NCBI GenBank assembly: GCA_902799685.1
Contig: CADCBO010000004.1
Span: forward strand, 145,867-209,866
Direction of reading: 5' to 3'
DNA from: an uncultured Bacteroidales bacterium
Lineage (GTDB): Bacteria; Bacteroidota; Bacteroidia; Bacteroidales; Bacteroidaceae
Length of the DNA stretch: 64,000 nt
The notes beneath the pieces are model-generated. The model worked only from the letters and a program-made list of their open reading frames with translations, did not search any database and was not told the origin of the DNA. The position numbers and the translations under genes are program-made. Shown piece after piece: positions 27,640-36,169 of the stretch. Position 1 is the stretch's first letter. Every line of letters starts with the position of its first letter.

Positions 27640-28413
27640 ATGAAAAAAATCATTAACGTTCTTCTTGCACTCTGCATTGTGGCTCTTATCTACATTGTCT
27701 ATGGAAGTATAATGAAGCCCATCAGATTCGCAAATGAAAAAGGCATTCGTGACAGGGCCGTCATTGAGAAACTAATGGACATCAAGGCTGCTCAGACCGA
27801 GTACAATTATCAGCATGCCGGCTACTGCAACAACTTTGATTCACTTGCCGAATTCATCAAGACTGCCAAACTGCCTATCATCCGTAAGATAGGTAACCTT
27901 ACCGATGACCAGCTGGAAGCCAACTGGACAGAAGGTAAAGTCCTGAATCTTTACGCTAAAGCCCTGGAAGCAGAAAGAGAGGCAGCCAAGCTCACCGGCA
28001 GCAGGGCAAAGAAAAAGCAAATTGAGGCTGACACACTCTGGCAGAGGGCTTTGACCGAAGGATTCATTAAGATCAAAGAAGACGGTTCAAGGGAATTCGT
28101 GTTCAGCAGAGATACCGTATGGATAAGCCTTTATGACTCTCTGTATCACGGCAGGATGAATCCGGACTCACTCCGCTACGTCCCCTTCGGCAATGGTGCT
28201 CAGTTTGAGATGACAACATCATCCGACACTTCAAAGGCCGGTGTGATATCCTATACCTTTGAGGCCAAGACTCCTTTCGTTACCTATCTTGGTGAGAAGA
28301 GCGAGAACGGTGGACTTGACAAGCAGGAGATCATCAATCTTCTGGAGGATTGCGAAGACCGTGGCCGTTATGAGGGCATGAAGGTTGACAATAACTCAGG
28401 TAACTGGGAATAA
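27640..28413 (+). CDS. Pseudopilin-like single-pass protein of unknown function
   Basis: A 257-residue protein with one N-terminal hydrophobic segment (about 4-22, NVLLALCIVALIYIVYG) and a soluble remainder. The segment RAVIEKLMDIKAAQTEYNYQ and the following GYCNNFDSLAEFIK look like the start of type II/IV pseudopilins (invariant hydrophobic helix, then AQ and Y with a glycine-containing loop), but no prepilin peptidase site precedes the helix. A charged helix follows (AKALEAEREAAKLTGSRAKK). The gene ends 4 nt before rsmD, so the two are probably co-transcribed. Function not recognised. Confidence 0.7.
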   Translation: MKKIINVLLALCIVALIYIVYGSIMKPIRFANEKGIRDRAVIEKLMDIKAAQTEYNYQHAGYCNNFDSLAEFIKTAKLPIIRKIGNLTDDQLEANWTEGKVLNLYAKALEAEREAAKLTGSRAKKKQIEADTLWQRALTEGFIKIKEDGSREFVFSRDTVWISLYDSLYHGRMNPDSLRYVPFGNGAQFEMTTSSDTSKAGVISYTFEAKTPFVTYLGEKSENGGLDKQEIINLLEDCEDRGRYEGMKVDNNSGNWE

Positions 28414-28417
28414 TCAA

Positions 28418-28948
28418 TTGCGCGTAATAAGCGGAATATACAAACACAGAAGGTGGGACGTGCCTAGGACATTCAGTGCACGTCCCACCACTGATTTTGC
28501 CAAGGAGAGCCTGTTCAACATACTTGCCAACAGGATTGACCTGGAGGGTGCCACGGCTCTCGACCTTTTCTCCGGCACGGGAAGCATCAGCATAGAACTT
28601 GTATCAAGAGGATGCGCCCATGTGGTGAGTGTAGAGAAGGACCCCTCTCACCACGCCTTTATCCGTAAGGTAATGGATACAGTAAAGACAGACAAATGTC
28701 TGCCCATAAAAGGCGACGTATTCAAATATATAGCCGGATGCAGTACGCAGTTTGATTTCATCTTTGCAGATCCGCCATATCAGTTGGAAAACATCGATCA
28801 GATTCCTGACCTTATACTTGAGGGGGGATTACTGGCAGCTGACGGCATCTTTGTGCTGGAGCACGGCAGCAGGAACAACTTTACGGACCATCCGCGTTTT
28901 ACCGACATGAAGGTATATGGTTCTGTACACTTCTCATTCTTCAGATAA
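28418..28948 (+). CDS. rsmD: 16S rRNA (guanine966-N2)-methyltransferase RsmD
   Basis: A 176-residue SAM-dependent methyltransferase for one guanine of 16S rRNA. The N-terminus LRVISGIYKHRRWDVP matches the usual MRIISGxxxGR start. SAM binding is ATALDLFSGTGSISIE, and the catalytic motif is FADPPY. A TTG at 28418 is chosen as start because it begins the conserved sequence and follows the previous stop by 4 nt; a longer frame opens with another TTG at 28385 inside the neighbour. Its stop is directly adjacent (no gap) to the stop of the convergent outer-membrane gene. Confidence 0.9.
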   Translation: MRVISGIYKHRRWDVPRTFSARPTTDFAKESLFNILANRIDLEGATALDLFSGTGSISIELVSRGCAHVVSVEKDPSHHAFIRKVMDTVKTDKCLPIKGDVFKYIAGCSTQFDFIFADPPYQLENIDQIPDLILEGGLLAADGIFVLEHGSRNNFTDHPRFTDMKVYGSVHFSFFR

Positions 28949-31900
28949 TTAACGTCTGCCTCCGGGGCCACCGCCTCCGCCACGCATGCCGCCGCCGAAT
29001 CCGCCGCCACCCATCATGGCTCTGGACTCCTGACGCATCTCACGTCTTGCAGCGCGGGTTCCGAATACGTTGGCACGCAGTATAAGGTGTACCATGATGT
29101 AGCTGTGGATATTGTTGTTCTTGGTATCGGTACGGCCTGTAGTTGATACAGAACGTGTCACGTTACTCTCATCATTCAGAATGTCATAATACTGTATCTG
29201 TACCGTTGCTGCATTGCCACGCAGGAAACTGAACGATGCGTTGGCATTCCATATCAGGTCATTCCTGTTGTACGAGCCGCTGTAACCGCGACGGCTCTGC
29301 ATGGTCAGGTCGGTTCCCAGATTTATGTTCCTCCATGGCAGACGTGCATTGGCGCGACCGCCATAGCTGAACGTATATGTATCCATATTCTGGTTCTGGC
29401 GCTGGTTGTTCTCCGAATGGCTATAGCTGAAACGGCCGTTTGCAGTTACCTCCAACCACTGGTTACGGTATGTCACCGATGCATTCTGACCTGCGCTTAT
29501 GCTCTCAGTAGTACTAAGCACGGCACTGCCTCCTGACCCGGAACCTGCATTATAGTTACCTATGCTACCTGTGCGCATATAGCTCTCCTGATGACGGAAT
29601 GATGAGTTGGCACCGGCAGAATAACGCCACTTGGTATTGGGTATGGTCTGATTAGTATTCAGGTTGCCGGTTACGCTCCAGTTGTTCCAGAAACCATCCA
29701 TGTTCTGCGGCTGGGTTACCGATACACCTGTGGTAGGATCATAGTCCGTTCGCTGTGAAATGTTCCTGAGCGAATTCTCAAGTGACACGTTCATACTGAT
29801 TGTCCTCTGTGTCTCCTGGATATAGTTCTGATAATCCAACCCCAGCGTATTCCTCAAAGTAGGCAGCAAACCGGGATTACCTTTTCTTATATTAAGCGGA
29901 TTGCTGTCATCGGTTATGTCAAGCATATCTTCCATGGAAGGCTGGCTTGTGTTTGTACGCAAGGTGATCTGAAGGCTTTGCTGACGATTGAACCTGAACC
30001 GGTAATTGAGAGACGGGCTCCAGTTGTAAACCACACGTGACGTATCGCCTATGACAGTACCCATATACTGGAAATTGTCCATTCCCGTATATTGAGGCAT
30101 AAAGTTAATTCCGATGTTGAAATTTGACCTGTCAGTGTTGTATCTGAACTGCAATGTGAGTGTGTGGTTGCGGGACACGTTGGTTGCCCTGCGGCTCAAC
30201 TCACTGTTACGATATTGCTCAAGTTCGTAAGGAATGAACCATGAGTCTTCCCAGTTATCAAACTCGGGACCCCAAAAGACATATGTCTCACGGTTCTGGT
30301 TACGGTTGTTCACCTGAATCTGATAGCTAAGCTGCAGGTTTCCGCGTCCTGAATCAATAGGCTCACTCCACATGATACGTCCTGACCAGTTGCTGTTATC
30401 GGTTGGGCTGGCATTAAAACGGTTCATTACAGTGTCACGTGTGTGCATCTGATAATAATCCTGCTTGGTATGGGTATAACCGTCGCTGGTACCCTTTGTG
30501 CTGCCGAATGTGAATCTAACGGTAAAGTTGCGACCCAAGTCATTGAATCTCTTGTTGAACTGGAATTCACCGTTTATCTGGTTGTTGCTGCTCTCATTAT
30601 GGCTTACACTCTTCTGAGAGTTGACACCTATTGAATCCAGTATATCGGCTCCGAGCCTCTCATACTCATCAAGAATATCTACCATGTCGGTAGCAATGTA
30701 CGGATCGGTGTTGAACGTAACTGAACCGCTGTTGGAATTGCTATGGTTACGGCTTATCTGGAAACTGGGACGGAAAATGATGTTCAACGATGTGTCCGGA
30801 CGCCATTCCAGACGGAACTCTCCGTTCACGCTTCCATTGCCGCTGTCGCTGTTGGAACGGTTGTTGCGGAATGAAGCCGATGTATATGACGTGGTGAAAG
30901 TCTCGGATTCCGACTCGCTCATGGAGCGGGATGTGGAACCGTTATATCTGATGTTTCCGCCTATCACCAACGGGAACTCGTTACGTCTCCTGGGGAACTG
31001 CTCACCAATGTTCTTGGAGAAATTCACGCCCAGCTGACTGGTGTAGCTCACGCCGTTGCCACGTCCTGAGTTCTGGGTATTGGCATTGACCGAGAACTGT
31101 GTGTTGGCCTGGAAACGGTTCAATGTATATCGGCCAGACCACAGATACTTTATCCAGTCACCGTAATCATTGTTACCCACGGGCTTGCCTATGGCACCGT
31201 CAATGTTATGAAGCCAGCCGTTACGCATATTTGGCTTTATCTCCAGGTCCATTACTGTCTCCTCCTCACCGTCATCTATTCCGGTTATTCGGGCCAGGTC
31301 ACTCTTGCGCTGATAGGTCTTGATACGGTGTATAATATTTACTGGAAGGTTCTTGGTGGCCATCTGGCGGTCGTTGCCAAAGTATTCCTGACCATCCACA
31401 AGGATACGTGATACGGTCTTGCCGTTAACCGTTATGCCTCCGTTCTCATCAACCTCAACGCCGGGCAGACGTTTAATCAGCTCTTCCAGGACAGAGCCCT
31501 CAGGTACACGGAACGCACTCACGTTGAACATCAGGGTATCATCAACCACCTGCGTGGGGGGCAGGGCATCCTCAATTACGGCCTCACTCAACGATATGCT
31601 GGTCTCATACATCTTGAAAACACCCAACGCGCGCTCGCGGTCCTCCTTTATTATCTTGAAATCAAAGTCGATAGGGGTATATCCCATAAATGAATATCTG
31701 AGCATGAACTCCCCTACAGGCACCTTCTTGATGGTAAACCATCCTTCATTGTCGGATATGGTTCCGTATATGAAAGTGGTGTCAGGCAGTTCAAACAGCT
31801 GGACTGTAACCTGAGGCATGTTCTCTGTTGTGGAACCGTCAATGATATGCGCATTGACACTGGCCTTTCCGGTCAGTTTTGATTTCTCTTTGTTGTCTCG

Positions 31901-31966
31901 CTGGGCAAAGCACACCGAAGGTATGAGAAGCGAGAATATGGTTAGTAACAATAAAGTTTTCTTCAT
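28949..31966 (-). CDS. Outer-membrane beta-barrel protein (TonB-receptor-like, carboxypeptidase-regulatory N-domain)
   Basis: A 1005-residue outer-membrane protein. A signal peptide (about 1-21) is followed by a carboxypeptidase-regulatory-like beta domain (about 35-115) with GTISDNEGWFTIKKVPVGEF. A plug-like region (about 150-240) has GSVLEELIKRLPGVEVDENG and ILVDGQEYFGND. A long barrel rich in N, S, T, Y and alternating aromatic strands makes up the rest. The C-terminus is a Gly/Arg/Met tail with the core MMGGGGFGGGMRGGGG. This matches the outer-membrane beta-barrel family of Bacteroidota, which resembles SusC but has no SusD partner; none is seen here. The ligand is unknown. Confidence 0.85.
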   Translation of the reverse strand: MKKTLLLLTIFSLLIPSVCFAQRDNKEKSKLTGKASVNAHIIDGSTTENMPQVTVQLFELPDTTFIYGTISDNEGWFTIKKVPVGEFMLRYSFMGYTPIDFDFKIIKEDRERALGVFKMYETSISLSEAVIEDALPPTQVVDDTLMFNVSAFRVPEGSVLEELIKRLPGVEVDENGGITVNGKTVSRILVDGQEYFGNDRQMATKNLPVNIIHRIKTYQRKSDLARITGIDDGEEETVMDLEIKPNMRNGWLHNIDGAIGKPVGNNDYGDWIKYLWSGRYTLNRFQANTQFSVNANTQNSGRGNGVSYTSQLGVNFSKNIGEQFPRRRNEFPLVIGGNIRYNGSTSRSMSESESETFTTSYTSASFRNNRSNSDSGNGSVNGEFRLEWRPDTSLNIIFRPSFQISRNHSNSNSGSVTFNTDPYIATDMVDILDEYERLGADILDSIGVNSQKSVSHNESSNNQINGEFQFNKRFNDLGRNFTVRFTFGSTKGTSDGYTHTKQDYYQMHTRDTVMNRFNASPTDNSNWSGRIMWSEPIDSGRGNLQLSYQIQVNNRNQNRETYVFWGPEFDNWEDSWFIPYELEQYRNSELSRRATNVSRNHTLTLQFRYNTDRSNFNIGINFMPQYTGMDNFQYMGTVIGDTSRVVYNWSPSLNYRFRFNRQQSLQITLRTNTSQPSMEDMLDITDDSNPLNIRKGNPGLLPTLRNTLGLDYQNYIQETQRTISMNVSLENSLRNISQRTDYDPTTGVSVTQPQNMDGFWNNWSVTGNLNTNQTIPNTKWRYSAGANSSFRHQESYMRTGSIGNYNAGSGSGGSAVLSTTESISAGQNASVTYRNQWLEVTANGRFSYSHSENNQRQNQNMDTYTFSYGGRANARLPWRNINLGTDLTMQSRRGYSGSYNRNDLIWNANASFSFLRGNAATVQIQYYDILNDESNVTRSVSTTGRTDTKNNNIHSYIMVHLILRANVFGTRAARREMRQESRAMMGGGGFGGGMRGGGGGPGGRR

Positions 31967-32068
31967 AAGTCAAAATGTGAATTTTTGACGCCGCATAATC
32001 AAAATGGTTTAATCGGTTTTTACATTATTATAGACATAAACACCTCAATTATATTATTTTTGCAGTCG

Positions 32069-32428
32069 ATGGAACAGAAATGGTTTTCACAGATATTGGA
32101 ACATGCGTTCATCCAGACAGCCCGAAAGCATGGGATGCACTATCCCCCGGGAGGAGCCCATGCCTGGGCCGAAGCCGGTACGGCGTACCTGAGTCTTGTG
32201 CTGTGCGGGCTGGGGCAGTCTGAAGTCCGTCGATTGCACTGTCATGCACGTGACCTATACGGCAGTGTCATTCTTGATTGCCGATGGTATGAAGAACTCA
32301 AGGATTCATGCATGGGTGGCAATGAATCAACCGAGGCGTTGCTGCCCGGCAAGGAGGGAACGCCGTGCCGGAAAACATTAACGGCCGGTTTATTTCTTGA
32401 AATGCTGGATTTCTGCCGGGAAGGCTAG
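32069..32428 (+). CDS. Hypothetical protein, 119 residues
   Basis: A short open frame with start MEQKWFSQI at 32069; the frame is open upstream to 31985, but the ATG at 32069 lies just after a TATTTTTG box (32055-32062), too close for the upstream start. The protein is Cys/His-rich (HCHARD, CRKT, CREG) without a clear metal motif, signal peptide or membrane helix. No family recognised. It is flanked by divergent outer-membrane and secreted-protein genes. It may be real but is weakly supported. Confidence 0.5.
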   Translation: MEQKWFSQILEHAFIQTARKHGMHYPPGGAHAWAEAGTAYLSLVLCGLGQSEVRRLHCHARDLYGSVILDCRWYEELKDSCMGGNESTEALLPGKEGTPCRKTLTAGLFLEMLDFCREG

Positions 32429-32445
32429 AAAAAACATCCAATATT

Positions 32446-32477
32446 CTTGACAATGGCAAACCTTTGCATTATCTTTG
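32446..32477 (+). promoter_or_regulatory. Promoter of the 163-residue secreted protein
   Basis: CTTG (32446-32449), exactly 20 nt, then TATCTTTG (32470-32477): a near-consensus Bacteroidota promoter ending 25 nt before the start at 32503. Confidence 0.65.
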
Positions 32478-32502
32478 GTTTTGCAATAAAACCCAAATGC
32501 TT

Positions 32503-32994
32503 ATGAGAAAGTTGTTTTCCCTGCTCCTGACAGTAATGATAGCTGCATCAATCAATGCACAGTTCGTCAGTTTCCCCAAATTCGGCAGGAATCTTAAGAT
32601 GAGCAGTGACCCTGTACTGGGACTTGACGGCCTTTGTGTAGGTGATGAAGGCTATGTGACTTTTCATGTCACAAATCAGGGCGACAGTGTCTATACCGGC
32701 CCTATTTACCTTAGGATAATAGAGCGCGAGCACAGCGTGCAGGTACTTGCGGCCGAAAAGAAAAAGATCAAGCCGGGACGTACCTACTCCATAACCACCG
32801 TGTTCCCTACAGACCTTCTGCACCCTTATGCCAGATATTATGTGGGATTTGAATATAATGAAGACGGGCATACCGTTCCCATGGGCTTCACCGAGGCAAA
32901 GCCTTTGCAGAGTTTCATGCTTCTGGCACCCATAATCAACAACCCACAGAAAAAGGCTCCCGTCAAGGCCCGGATAAAGGAGATAAAGAAGTGA
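32503..32994 (+). CDS. Secreted protein of unknown function, Ig-like fold likely
   Basis: A 163-residue protein with a clear signal peptide (MRKLFSLLLTVMIAASINAQ, cleaved after about residue 20). The remainder has alternating hydrophobic strands (GYVTFHVTNQGDSVYTGPIY, YARYYVGFEY) consistent with a small beta-sandwich of the CARDB or Ig type, and a basic C-terminal tail (KKAPVKARIKEIKK). The earlier in-frame ATG at 32464 is upstream of the promoter's -7 box and is rejected. Function is not recognised; export to the periplasm or surface is inferred from the signal peptide. Confidence 0.7.
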   Translation: MRKLFSLLLTVMIAASINAQFVSFPKFGRNLKMSSDPVLGLDGLCVGDEGYVTFHVTNQGDSVYTGPIYLRIIEREHSVQVLAAEKKKIKPGRTYSITTVFPTDLLHPYARYYVGFEYNEDGHTVPMGFTEAKPLQSFMLLAPIINNPQKKAPVKARIKEIKK

Positions 32995-33033
32995 CGTAAA
33001 TAAGAACAGATTCTTAAAAAAAACAGGGGTTTT

Positions 33034-33065
33034 ATTGGATAATATCATAAAAAGGAATACCTTTG
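33034..33065 (+). promoter_or_regulatory. Promoter of tRNA-Pro
   Basis: ATTG (33034-33037), 20 nt, TACCTTTG (33058-33065). The boxes end 37 nt before the tRNA 5' end. Confidence 0.7.
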
Positions 33066-33102
33066 CGCCGGTTTTAAAGGCCGTAAGGCTGATAGCCGTC
33101 AG

Positions 33103-33178
33103 CGGGGTGTAGCTCAGCCCGGTTTAGAGTACGCGTCTGGGGGGCGTGTGGTCGCTGGTTCGAATCCAGTCACCCCGA
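33103..33178 (+). tRNA. tRNA-Pro (GGG)
   Basis: A 76-nt tRNA. The acceptor strands CGGGGTG and CACCCCG pair perfectly, the discriminator is A and CCA is not encoded. The T-loop is TTCGAAT. The anticodon loop CTGGGGG gives anticodon GGG at 33139-33141, reading CCC/CCT codons. A promoter precedes it and two terminator hairpins follow. It sits at the edge of the accessory region. Confidence 0.93.
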
Positions 33179-33188
33179 CTGAAAGTAG

Positions 33189-33224
33189 AAGGTAATTATC
33201 TGTAAAAAGGATAGTTACCTTTTC
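33189..33224 (+). terminator. Terminator 1 behind tRNA-Pro
   Basis: AAGGTAA near 33189-33195 pairs with TTACCTTTT near 33214-33222, with additional ATC/GAT pairs inside, followed by T-rich sequence. Confidence 0.65.
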
Positions 33225-33228
33225 TTTT

Positions 33229-33260
33229 GCTCCGATATTTTATCGGAGCTTCTCTTTTTT
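33229..33260 (+). terminator. Terminator 2 behind tRNA-Pro
   Basis: GCTCCGATA (33229-33237) and TATCGGAGC (33241-33249) form a perfect 9-bp stem with a 3-nt loop, followed by a T-rich run to 33260. This is a second rho-independent terminator right after the first. Confidence 0.75.
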
Positions 33261-33609
33261 GCTCCTTGTCCAACAACAAATCACGCCATTGGGTACCAAA
33301 TAACCACAACAGCATCCGTATCGTCATACGGATATCCAAAGATAGTAACAAATCCTAAAATGACAAAACAATAATAGTACCCTGAACTACACCTATAGTC
33401 GAACCACTCTGTACCAGGAACTGGACGAACTATGCCGGCTGGTTGAGAAGTACAAACAATTGGGAATGGTCTGATATGAGTTCAATCCCCAAAACGGTAA
33501 GAAAAAAGGAGGTAATCCTTTACTTTTCCAAAAAAATCACTACCTTGCATCCAGTTCGTCGTCCAACCGCCTGAACTCTATAAAAAGGATTAACCAATTG
33601 ACTTAAAAT
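33261..33609 (+). other. Gene-poor gap holding a gene-tail remnant
   Basis: No complete gene is seen in about 350 bp. A perfect 8-bp stem, ATCCGTAT (33314-33321) and ATACGGAT (33326-33333), is present. From 33364 to 33474 an open frame without a start reads through YTYSRTTLYQELDELCRLVE and ends at TGA 33472-33474. The same tail recurs near 34421 and 38709, so this is most likely the 3' remnant of a lost gene. The family was not recognised. Confidence 0.6.
33387..33474 (+). repeat. Gene-tail repeat, copy 1
   Basis: Starts CTACACCTATAGTCGAACC and keeps the coding frame to a TGA. About three-quarters of positions over the first 70 bp match copy 2 at 34421, with silent-looking changes. This copy is the only one that keeps its own stop codon. 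Confidence 0.75.
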
Positions 33610-34314
33610 ATGAGAATCAAATCCAATCTTGGCCTATTTTGTTTGGCCATTGCCATCATCCTGACTGTTACAATCCAGTTTTCATGCACTGAGGATAATC
33701 CCCAAGAGCTCGAAAAGCAACAACAGGACAACCAGTCCAATCAGGACTCCATTGTTAATCCACCTCTTCAGGACTCCATCGTTAATCCACCTCTTCAGGA
33801 CTCCATTGTTAATCCACCTGTTCCGGACAAAACGATGACCATCGCCGCATACCTGGAGGCCTGTTCCGTCGATTATGGTATTGCTGACTTCATCTACATA
33901 CTTAAGCACAGTGACATGTGGGATGCTCTCTCACAAGACAGCGGTTTCACCTGCTTTGTACTCCATAACGAAGCAGTCCGGCACATGTTAGATTATTTAC
34001 AACACAACAAAAGTGTGGAGACACTTTCCGACTCAGAATGTTCAATCATTGCCAAACGCCACCTAGTACGGGATATCATACTGCTTAGCTCACTAAAAGA
34101 GGACGATGGAGATTTTAACTGGAATAACCTCTTGGGCGAACCAATCCCACCATTGACGATCGAATATGATACTCTCTGCTATTTTGACCCAACGGACATA
34201 CAGATAAGAAGTCGTTTTCGCTTTGGCAACTCAATAGTTATCAGTGCTGATGATACGGTGTCCAACGGAATGCTTCAATTCATAGACAAGGCCTTCCCCG
34301 ACCCAACAGATTAG
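33610..34314 (+). CDS. Fasciclin (FAS1)-type lipoprotein with proline-rich repeats
   Basis: A 234-residue exported lipoprotein. The signal peptide ends in TVTIQFSC, making C26 the likely lipidated cysteine. A low-complexity linker follows with three tandem copies of QDSIVNPP(L/V) (27 bp each, 33742-33822). The rest resembles a FAS1 domain: GFTCFVLHNEAVRHMLDYL fits the fTvFaPtneA segment, and NGMLQFIDKAF fits the closing nGvvhvIDkvL strand. FAS1 domains serve adhesion or carbohydrate/protein binding at the surface. A terminator follows at 34375-34405. Sequence is AT-richer than core neighbours. Confidence 0.75.
   Translation: MRIKSNLGLFCLAIAIILTVTIQFSCTEDNPQELEKQQQDNQSNQDSIVNPPLQDSIVNPPLQDSIVNPPVPDKTMTIAAYLEACSVDYGIADFIYILKHSDMWDALSQDSGFTCFVLHNEAVRHMLDYLQHNKSVETLSDSECSIIAKRHLVRDIILLSSLKEDDGDFNWNNLLGEPIPPLTIEYDTLCYFDPTDIQIRSRFRFGNSIVISADDTVSNGMLQFIDKAFPDPTD
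33742..33822 (+). repeat. Three tandem 27-bp repeats in the lipoprotein linker
   Basis: Units 33742-33768, 33769-33795 and 33796-33822 are nearly identical and in frame, each encoding QDSIVNPP plus L or V. Copy number could change by slippage and lengthen or shorten the surface linker. Confidence 0.9.
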
Positions 34315-34374
34315 CCCAGCAATCTATACACTCCCGGGTTTAAAACTATTTAAAGAACTGAGGTGGTAGATGAA

Positions 34375-34405
34375 AAAGATGGATACTTGTTCAGTGTCCA
34401 TCTTT
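34375..34405 (+). terminator. Terminator of the FAS1 lipoprotein gene
   Basis: AAAGATGGA (34375-34383) pairs with TCCATCTTT (34397-34405), with AC/GT pairs continuing inside, followed by GTTTTGTG. The T-run is imperfect. Confidence 0.6.
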
Positions 34406-34420
34406 GTTTTGTGTTGAGAG

Positions 34421-34500
34421 CTACACCTATAGTCGAACCGCTTTATACCAGGATTTGGATGAACTGTGCAGACTGGTAGAAAAGTTCAAATTACGGGCAT
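34421..34500 (+). repeat. Gene-tail repeat, copy 2
   Basis: The frame on + reads YTYSRTALYQDLDELCRLVE and continues past the point where copy 1 stops, running into the 3' end of the FISUMP lipoprotein gene. That gene's stop (34491-34493, minus strand) lies inside the repeat. It shares 39 of 42 bases with copy 3 at 38709. Confidence 0.75.
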
Positions 34501-36140
34501 ACTGGACGTACTGATAATCCATTACAACGATTGGTTGGGAGTAGCTCAAGTTGATTGTCTCCACTCCACCAGAAATAGAGATTAGATGCTGCGACTGGAA
34601 TATCGTCATCGGGCAGTATCAATGAACTGGACCACATTCTTCCTGCAAAAGTTTGGCCTGCCAGATCTGTGCCTTCTAACCTTGTGCCAATCCAAAATCC
34701 TACAATGGGCAGGAAAATGTAACGGTCCTTATAGCCGGATTTGTTGCTGGAAACCTTAAACCCTTCCACACCATTCTGTGTAGTCCATGTCCAGGTGCAA
34801 TTGTCTAATAATTCCTGTTGTTCTGATTGTGTAGGCATGCGCCAATTACCGCCCCATTTAACATGGGCTACATCATCCTCCGGGTCAAGTGTGTTCTTAT
34901 TGTCAGCAGTACCATCTGTGCTGATTGAGTTGTTGTATTTGGAAAATTTCAAGTTTTCATATGAGTCACCGCTTGCGCGGAAGCGATAGTTCTCCCAGGA
35001 GTAATAGGATTTGGGCTCAATTTCACCCCAGGCATAGTAGTTTCCATAATCCTCAGGTGAACCTGCACCAACATTACAGGTTGCCCATTTTACGCTCAGA
35101 CCCAAATCAACATATTCCATAACAGGCTCTTTAACTATAACCGTACATGTTGCTGTTTTACCGTTACAGATTGCCGTAATGACGGTGGAGCCTAAAGATA
35201 AAGCTGTTACCTTTCCGTTTTCATCAACAGTTGCGACAGATGGATTGCTAGATTCCCATTTGATTAGCATCGGAATCTTAGTTATATCGCCTGTCCCATC
35301 CTTGATTATGGCTTTTAGAACTGTCGTTCCTTGGATAAGTAATGAGACTATATCGGAACCAAAAGATATTGTTGTTTTTTGCAGCCATGTTTCTGATGGG
35401 CATACTGGTCTGACAGTAATTCCGTAACAGCGTTCATCAGTGCCACCGCAAGGATTCTCTGGATAAAAGCCAAAATACCACGCACTATATGACTCATACT
35501 GAATATATGTAAGATTGTCAATATCCCAATATTCGCCTGTGGGCATAGAACTGGACCAGAAGAAGAATCCGTTATCGTCAGCAAGGTCCAGCTTAGAGCC
35601 TTTACGAATTCCGGTGGCGGGTAGGAAAATGGAGCGGTCTTTATAACCTTTTTTGTTACTTGTAACCTTAAATCCTTTGACACCTTTTTGTGTAGTATAT
35701 GTCCATGTACAGTTCTCCTGAAGTTCCCATAGTTCATCTGCTGTAGGCATTCGCCATTCGTCTCCCCATTTAACATGAGCTACATCATCTTCAGGGTCGA
35801 GTGTGGCCTTGTCGTCAACGGTTCCCCTTGTGCTGACAGTATTGTACTTAGAAAAATTGACGTTACTGCTTGACTCACCACTGGTTCTGAAACGATAGTT
35901 CTCCCATGTATAACTGGATTTGGTTTCAGTTTCACCCCAAGCGTAGTAATCACCATACTCATGAGGAGCAGTTGCTCCAACATTATATGTAGCCCATTTT
36001 ACGCTCAGCCCCAAGTCCACAAAGGTTGGGCCATCAGATTGTTCCTCACCTTTTTCATCTTCACCAAGTTTTTGTTGATCGCAAGATATCATGCTCGCTA
36101 GTAAGGAAACGAGTATCAAAAATAAGATATTCCTTTTCAT
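34491..36140 (-). CDS. FISUMP/Big_2 lipoprotein (two FISUMP domains)
   Basis: A 549-residue surface or periplasmic lipoprotein. The signal ends LLASMISC, with lipidated C20. The order is FISUMP domain 1 (Fibrobacter succinogenes major paralogous domain; FVDLGLSVKWATYNVGA, about 40-255), a Big_2 Ig-like domain (about 265-340; WESSNPSVATVDENGKVTA), and FISUMP domain 2 (about 345-549; EYVDLGLSVKWATCNVGA through WRMPTQSEQQEL and the closing VRPVCP). The N-terminus after the lipobox (CDQQKLGEDEKGEEQ) is nearly the same as in the 38742-40133 gene, showing recent shared ancestry. Function is unknown; binding of host or dietary polymers is only an inference. Confidence 0.82.
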   Translation of the reverse strand: MKRNILFLILVSLLASMISCDQQKLGEDEKGEEQSDGPTFVDLGLSVKWATYNVGATAPHEYGDYYAWGETETKSSYTWENYRFRTSGESSSNVNFSKYNTVSTRGTVDDKATLDPEDDVAHVKWGDEWRMPTADELWELQENCTWTYTTQKGVKGFKVTSNKKGYKDRSIFLPATGIRKGSKLDLADDNGFFFWSSSMPTGEYWDIDNLTYIQYESYSAWYFGFYPENPCGGTDERCYGITVRPVCPSETWLQKTTISFGSDIVSLLIQGTTVLKAIIKDGTGDITKIPMLIKWESSNPSVATVDENGKVTALSLGSTVITAICNGKTATCTVIVKEPVMEYVDLGLSVKWATCNVGAGSPEDYGNYYAWGEIEPKSYYSWENYRFRASGDSYENLKFSKYNNSISTDGTADNKNTLDPEDDVAHVKWGGNWRMPTQSEQQELLDNCTWTWTTQNGVEGFKVSSNKSGYKDRYIFLPIVGFWIGTRLEGTDLAGQTFAGRMWSSSLILPDDDIPVAASNLYFWWSGDNQLELLPTNRCNGLSVRPVCP

Positions 36141-36169
36141 AACAATTGGTTATATTGGGTTTTGTTTTA

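Noticed and set aside
27640-28413. Assignment as a true type IV pilin
   Set aside because: The hydrophobic helix starts directly after MKKIIN, with no G/E prepilin cleavage site and no pilus genes nearby.
33742-33822. Tandem repeat considered as a CRISPR array
   Set aside because: There are no spacers; units are directly adjacent and keep the reading frame of the lipoprotein.
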